Of a stretch of 64,000 bases of DNA, positions 60,273 to 64,000 are shown one piece after another. The stretch covers positions 62,001 to 126,000 of the forward strand of contig JAXMBK010000010.1 in assembly GCA_046349935.1 (NCBI GenBank), in the 5' to 3' direction. Position 1 is the first letter of the stretch. Every line of letters starts with the position of its first letter. The notes beneath the pieces were generated by a model. It made no database searches. It saw only the letters and a list, made by a program, of their open reading frames with translations, and was not told the origin of the DNA. Made by a program: the position numbers and the translations under genes. This DNA comes from CAIXSC01 sp046349935. Its GTDB lineage: Bacteria; Planctomycetota; Planctomycetia; Pirellulales; Pirellulaceae.

Positions 60273-61586
60273 ATGTCGCGTTTGACTCGAATTGCCTTCG
60301 GGGCGGTGCTGTGTGCAGCCACGTCGTATACGGCGGAGCTGCTGGCCGATGACCCGGCAGTCGCGACGCCGCAGGCTCAGGTGGACCAGTTCGCCAAGGA
60401 GCAGGCGCAGGCAACTCAGGCGCTGCAGGTGCATCGAGACGCGGCGCCCTTCCAGCAAGCGGGCGAGATTCGAGTTCCCAGCACCGACGGGCGGATTCTT
60501 GGTTTCTGCGTGACGCCGAGCGGCGAGTTGGCGGTGATCACGGGGACGTCGCAGGAGTACGGCGAGGGCCTCCTGGCGACTCTGTCGCGCGCCATCAGCG
60601 GCGGGTCGAAGTCGCCCCCGTCGCGCGTGCAGTGGTTGGACGCAAGCGGCAAGACGCTGCGTTCGGCGGAACTCGATTTTCTTCCCAAAGCCGTGAATGT
60701 CGCCGCGGATGGGGCGGTGTTCGTCGTGGGAATGGGGAAGATTGCCAGCTTTGACGCACAGGGGCGGAAGGTCCAGCAGATCGATTCGCCGCACCTGGCG
60801 AAGGCGGTGGCCGATCCCGAGCAGTTTGCGGACGACGTGATGGAGCGGCACCGCGAGGAAGTCGCCCAGATTAAGGAACAGGCGGCGCAGTTCGCCGACG
60901 CGCTCCAGGAATTGGAAGCGAAGGACGCCGGCAAGCGGACGGAGAGCGAAAAGCTGCAGCTCCAACAAGCGCAGGTTTTGCAGACCCACTTTGCTCAGCA
61001 ATTCAAGTTGCGCGAGGCGATGACGCAAGATGCGGTCGTCGCGGAAGCCATGACGCGACTGAAGGAGATTCATCGCGTCGCGATCTCCAAGGACCATGTC
61101 TTCGTGGTAACGAACGAGTCGTCCGGGTATGGGTTCTGCATATGGCGGATGAACCATCAGTTGGCGGACGCCAAGAAGATCGTGTCGGGGTTGTCGGGCT
61201 GCTGCGGCCAGATGGACGTGCAGGTCATGGGCGAACAATTGGTGATTGCCGAGAACTCGCGGCACCGCGTGGCGATGTTTGATTTTGAGGGAAAGTCAAA
61301 GCTCAACTTCGGCAGTGCCAATCGAGTCGACGTAGCCAAGGGCTTCGGCGGTTGCTGCAATCCCATGAATACGTGCTGCGACCCGTCAGGGGCCCTGTTG
61401 ACGTCCGAGTCGAACGGGTTGGTGAAACGCTATTCGCCGGCCGGCGAATTCCAGGCGGTGGTGGGAGTCGCCGCCGTGACGGAAGGGTGCAAGAACTCGT
61501 CGATCGGTATTGCGCCCGACGGAGCGCAACTCTATTACTTCGACGTCACGAAGGGCGAGATTCTCGTCTTGAAGAAGAAGGCCTAA
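60273..61586 (+). CDS. Secreted propeller-like protein with paired-cysteine motifs
   Basis: This 437-residue exported protein has a signal peptide (RLTRIAFGAVLCAATSYTA) and a charged coiled-coil segment in the middle (about 190-275, rich in Glu/Gln/Lys). It has NHL-like beta-propeller blades around it (EIRVPSTDGRILGFCVTPSG, EQLVIAENSRHRVAMFDFEG, LYYFDVTKGEILVLKKK). Two striking motifs carry adjacent cysteines: GLSGCCGQMD (about 310) and GFGGCCNPMNTCCD (about 363-376). They could bind a metal, heme or copper centre or form vicinal disulfides. I do not recognise a named family. AAGGA precedes ATG 60273. The next gene lies 42 bp downstream in the same direction and also has a CPC motif, so the two may act together. 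Confidence 0.75.
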   Translation: MSRLTRIAFGAVLCAATSYTAELLADDPAVATPQAQVDQFAKEQAQATQALQVHRDAAPFQQAGEIRVPSTDGRILGFCVTPSGELAVITGTSQEYGEGLLATLSRAISGGSKSPPSRVQWLDASGKTLRSAELDFLPKAVNVAADGAVFVVGMGKIASFDAQGRKVQQIDSPHLAKAVADPEQFADDVMERHREEVAQIKEQAAQFADALQELEAKDAGKRTESEKLQLQQAQVLQTHFAQQFKLREAMTQDAVVAEAMTRLKEIHRVAISKDHVFVVTNESSGYGFCIWRMNHQLADAKKIVSGLSGCCGQMDVQVMGEQLVIAENSRHRVAMFDFEGKSKLNFGSANRVDVAKGFGGCCNPMNTCCDPSGALLTSESNGLVKRYSPAGEFQAVVGVAAVTEGCKNSSIGIAPDGAQLYYFDVTKGEILVLKKKA

Positions 61587-61628
61587 ACGACGGCGTCTTT
61601 TCGTTTTCTCTTTTCGGGGACGTTCAAC

Positions 61629-63674
61629 ATGGCACTCTCAAGCGAGTCGTACGGGGCGGTGCTGCGCCTGGGGCTGTTCGTTAGCCTTCTCTCGTCGCTG
61701 GGATTCTCGGTGGTTGCTCAGGCGCGAGACGCCGATCCACCGTCCCCGCTCGTTATGGTCATCATGGATCCACTCGCCGCGCCCCTTTCTTGTCCGTGCG
61801 TCAAAGGCTACGCGCAGCGCGATTATGAAAAGCTGGGCGACTTCTTGAAGGAGCGTCTGGGTCGGCCGGTCGTCGTGAAGTTCGGCGAGTCGCTGGAGAA
61901 GGGGTTGGCGGAAGCGCCGGGGGGCCGCGCCGACTTGGTCGTCGGCAAACGCTCGGTGGTGATCGCCGACGCGGAGCGGCTGAAGCAACCGCTGACTGCG
62001 ATCGCCGATCTCACCGGCAAGGACGGCGGTACAGTGCAACGCGGGCTGATCGTGGTACGAACTTCCGATGCCGCCAAGACGGTCGCCGACTTGAAGGGAT
62101 ACCGAATCATCCTGGGCCCCGCCGACTCGGCTGAGAAACACGCCGCGGCGCGCGAACTGCTGGCCGCCCACGGCATCGACGTGCCCAAGGACTGTCCGAT
62201 TTCGGCAGCCTGCAGCGATGGCGCGGCGGAGGTGGTGGATGCGGCGGCCGACAAAAGGGTCGCGGCGGTGATCTCGAGTTACGCGCGACCGTTGCTGGAG
62301 GGTTGTGGAACGATCAAGAAAGGGGATCTGCGCGTCGTCGGCGAGACTCGCGACGTGCCGTTCGTGTCCGCGTTCGTCGCCGATCGACTCGAAGCCGCGC
62401 TCAAGGATCAGATTCGCACTGCGTTGTTGGAGGTCCGTACACAACCGTTGCTGCGGATCGCGTTGGAATCAAAAGCGGGCTTTGTGCCCCTGGCATCGAC
62501 GACTCGTTCGCCCGACAACGCCGATTGGCCCGGTTGGCGCGGCGCCCGGCGGGACGCTCAAGTGGCCTATCTCCCGGAACGGTTGCCTGAGCGATTTCAA
62601 CCTCAGTGGAAGAAGACGCTTTTCCAACAAGGGCTCGGAGGGCCCGCCGTCGCGCAAGGGATCGCGGTTGTGGGCGATCGCGATACGGCGGACGAGTCGG
62701 ATGTATTCCATGCCGTGGATGCGGCGACCGGGGAACGGCGTTGGTCGTTGCGTTACCCGGCCCCCGGCCGGCTCGACTACGGCAACTCGCCTCGCGCGAC
62801 GCCGCTCATCGCCGGCGAATACGTGTACTTGCTCGGTGCCTTCGGGCATTTGCATTGCGTGCGTTGCGAGACGGGCAAGATTGTTTGGAAGAAGCATTTG
62901 CGGCAGGAGTTTGGGGCGCGCGACGAATTGGTCTGGGGCGCGTGTTCGTCGCCGATTTTGGTGGACGGCAAATTGATCGTGAATCCGGGCGGTCCGGAAG
63001 CGTCGCTGGCGGCGCTCGATCCGACCACGGGCGATGTGCTGTGGAAGTCGCCTGGAGCGCCGGCGGCGTTCGCATCGTTCGTCGTCTTCGATCACGCGGG
63101 ACGTCGCCAAGTGGCGGGATTCGATAAAGGGACGTGCGGCGGTTGGGATGTGGCGACCGGGGAGCGACTGTGGACCTTGAAGCCGCGCACGCCTGGGGAC
63201 TTCAACGTTCCGACGCCGCTCGTGTTGGGCGATCGTTTGCTCGCGATCAGCGAAAACAACGGCGCTCGTTTGATCGGTTTCGACGCCCAAGGGCAGCCGG
63301 AGGAACTGGCGCACTATGCGGCCTGTGCACCGGACATGCATACGCCGATTCGAGCGGGAGACCGATTGTTCGGCGTGCATCGAAACAAGATCCACTGCCT
63401 ATCGGCGACGGACTTGAAATTGCTGTGGAGCGACGCGGACCGAGCGTTGGCAGGGCATGTTTCCTTCATCGCCGCCGGCGACCGCCTCCTGGCGTTGACG
63501 CAAGCGGGCGAACTCTTGCTGCTCGACGCACGCGCCGACCGACTGACGATCCTCTCGCGTCTGTCCCTGTTTGACGAAGAAGTTTCCCTTTACGCTCACC
63601 CCGCCCTAGCTGGCGACTGTCTGTACATTCGCGGCCCAAACCACCTCTTCTGCATCCGTCTGACCCCCGTTTGA
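61629..63674 (+). CDS. Secreted fusion of PhnD-like binding domain and PQQ-type beta-propeller
   Basis: This 681-residue exported protein joins two domains. Residues about 40-275 resemble periplasmic PhnD/phosphonate-type substrate-binding proteins: LVMVIMDPLAAPLSC opens the domain, with YEKLGDFLKERLGRPVVVKFG, DLVVGKRSVVI, DLKGYRIILGP and CPCVKGY. Cys55-Pro-Cys57 is an unusual CPC near its start. Residues about 300-681 form a PQQ-dehydrogenase-type propeller with repeats like FHAVDAATGERRWSLRYPA, GHLHCVRCETGKIVWKK and LAALDPTTGDVLWKSPG, but the dehydrogenase active site is not evident. It is downstream of the cysteine-motif gene. A sensor or redox role at the envelope is only inference. Confidence 0.8.
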   Translation: MALSSESYGAVLRLGLFVSLLSSLGFSVVAQARDADPPSPLVMVIMDPLAAPLSCPCVKGYAQRDYEKLGDFLKERLGRPVVVKFGESLEKGLAEAPGGRADLVVGKRSVVIADAERLKQPLTAIADLTGKDGGTVQRGLIVVRTSDAAKTVADLKGYRIILGPADSAEKHAAARELLAAHGIDVPKDCPISAACSDGAAEVVDAAADKRVAAVISSYARPLLEGCGTIKKGDLRVVGETRDVPFVSAFVADRLEAALKDQIRTALLEVRTQPLLRIALESKAGFVPLASTTRSPDNADWPGWRGARRDAQVAYLPERLPERFQPQWKKTLFQQGLGGPAVAQGIAVVGDRDTADESDVFHAVDAATGERRWSLRYPAPGRLDYGNSPRATPLIAGEYVYLLGAFGHLHCVRCETGKIVWKKHLRQEFGARDELVWGACSSPILVDGKLIVNPGGPEASLAALDPTTGDVLWKSPGAPAAFASFVVFDHAGRRQVAGFDKGTCGGWDVATGERLWTLKPRTPGDFNVPTPLVLGDRLLAISENNGARLIGFDAQGQPEELAHYAACAPDMHTPIRAGDRLFGVHRNKIHCLSATDLKLLWSDADRALAGHVSFIAAGDRLLALTQAGELLLLDARADRLTILSRLSLFDEEVSLYAHPALAGDCLYIRGPNHLFCIRLTPV

Positions 63675-63679
63675 CCCCC

Positions 63680-63912
63680 GTAGGACAGGCTTCCAGCCTG
63701 TCTCCTAGGCATCACCCCCCCGCCCCGCCCAGCTCCCCCCCCCCGCCCCCTCATCCCCGGCCCTTCTCCCCGCGGCGGGGAGAAGGGAGCACCATCCGCG
63801 CGTGTCGTTGCGCAACAAACGACAGCGTCGCGCAACAAACGACAGCGTTGCGCAACCAACGACCTTGGGTCCGAGGCGCCAAACGCTCCGAATTCGACAA
63901 AGTTCTTGTCAC
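63680..63912 (+). repeat. Composite repeat element, copy 3, with intact REP
   Basis: GTAG plus GACAGGCTTCCAGCCTGTC (63680-63702) is followed by a C-rich spacer, CCTCATCCCC (63749), the 27-bp palindrome (63761-63787), three 20-bp units starting GTTGCGCAACAAACGACAGC (63807-63826, 63827-63846, 63847-63866) and a tail to about 63912 (GGGTCCGAGGCGCC to TTGTCAC). The last bases, 63913-64000, hold no complete gene. Confidence 0.9.
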
Positions 63913-64000
63913 GTCCCCCGCCGCTCAAACGCATCTCCCTACATGCCGGTCGAGGCGACTCGACGCCGCCGCGAGTTGAGCGGCGCACGGCGGCGTGAAC

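Noticed and set aside
63596..63988. Minus-strand frame at the window end
   Set aside because: It reads the composite repeat and the end of the propeller gene; the peptide FSPPRGEGPGMRG is the palindrome in translation.

Overview
The window is GC-rich, densely coded DNA from a member of the phylum Planctomycetota. That placement is inferred from gene content. It carries a DUF1800/DUF1501 pair with a Tat signal, a DUF1080 protein, a Tat-exported Gfo/Idh/MocA oxidoreductase, a secreted sulfatase, an ECF-type sigma factor translationally coupled to a Ser/Thr kinase with TPRs, a protein with a degenerate LEPR-XLL-like N-terminal motif, and an FhcC homologue. The order or genus cannot be decided from the sequence.

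Layout. 1-2.2 kb: moaB, a TPR lipoprotein and a decayed hicBA toxin-antitoxin pair. 2.2-7.8 kb (minus): an overlapping operon of two ABC-2 permeases, an ATPase and a membrane patatin. 8-11.5 kb: a TolC-like lipoprotein with a terminator, facing a RAYT/IS200-like transposase. 11.7-17.4 kb: tRNA-Gly(GCC), trigger factor, two tandem clpP genes, a lipoprotein and a nitrilase-family hydrolase. 17.4-20.7 kb (minus): an enolase-superfamily enzyme, two small membrane proteins and a DUF1080 protein. 20.9-28.4 kb: Gfo/Idh/MocA, peptidase U32, DUF4432, an NHL protein and an SGNH hydrolase fused to a Dabb domain. 28.4-33 kb: sigma factor, kinase and LEPR-like anchored protein. 33-36.4 kb: a small secreted protein, FhcC and a sulfatase. 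36.4-42 kb: a leucine attenuator with leuA, then metG, aroE and deoC. 42-45.2 kb: small membrane proteins among REPs, then a UxaA-type dehydratase. 45.2-52 kb: a secreted protein, DUF1800, DUF1501, a trypsin-like protease and a response regulator. 52-58 kb: a DUF11-type protein, a P1B-4 metal ATPase and a Gly/Tyr-rich lipoprotein. 58.2-64 kb: a broken IS4-family element inserted in a REP, then two secreted proteins ending in a composite repeat.

The strongest regulatory discovery is upstream of leuA: a promoter, three 16-bp tandem repeats, a 21-codon leader peptide with seven leucines (mostly CTA/CTT), mutually exclusive hairpins and an intrinsic terminator. This is a complete classical transcription attenuator read directly from sequence.

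The second theme is repeats. Many intergenic gaps carry short palindromes with a TCC/GGA centre, usually preceded by GTAG or GTCG (REP/REPIN architecture). Several run into coding sequence and supply the last codons of genes (deoC, the trypsin-like protease and the convergent response regulator). Three copies of a longer composite element combine a 27-bp perfect palindrome with 20-bp tandem units. One REP is split by an insertion sequence with 16-bp inverted ends and a 13-bp target duplication.

Most other genes look like independent housekeeping or catabolic units. Functions given for hypothetical proteins are inferred from visible motifs only.
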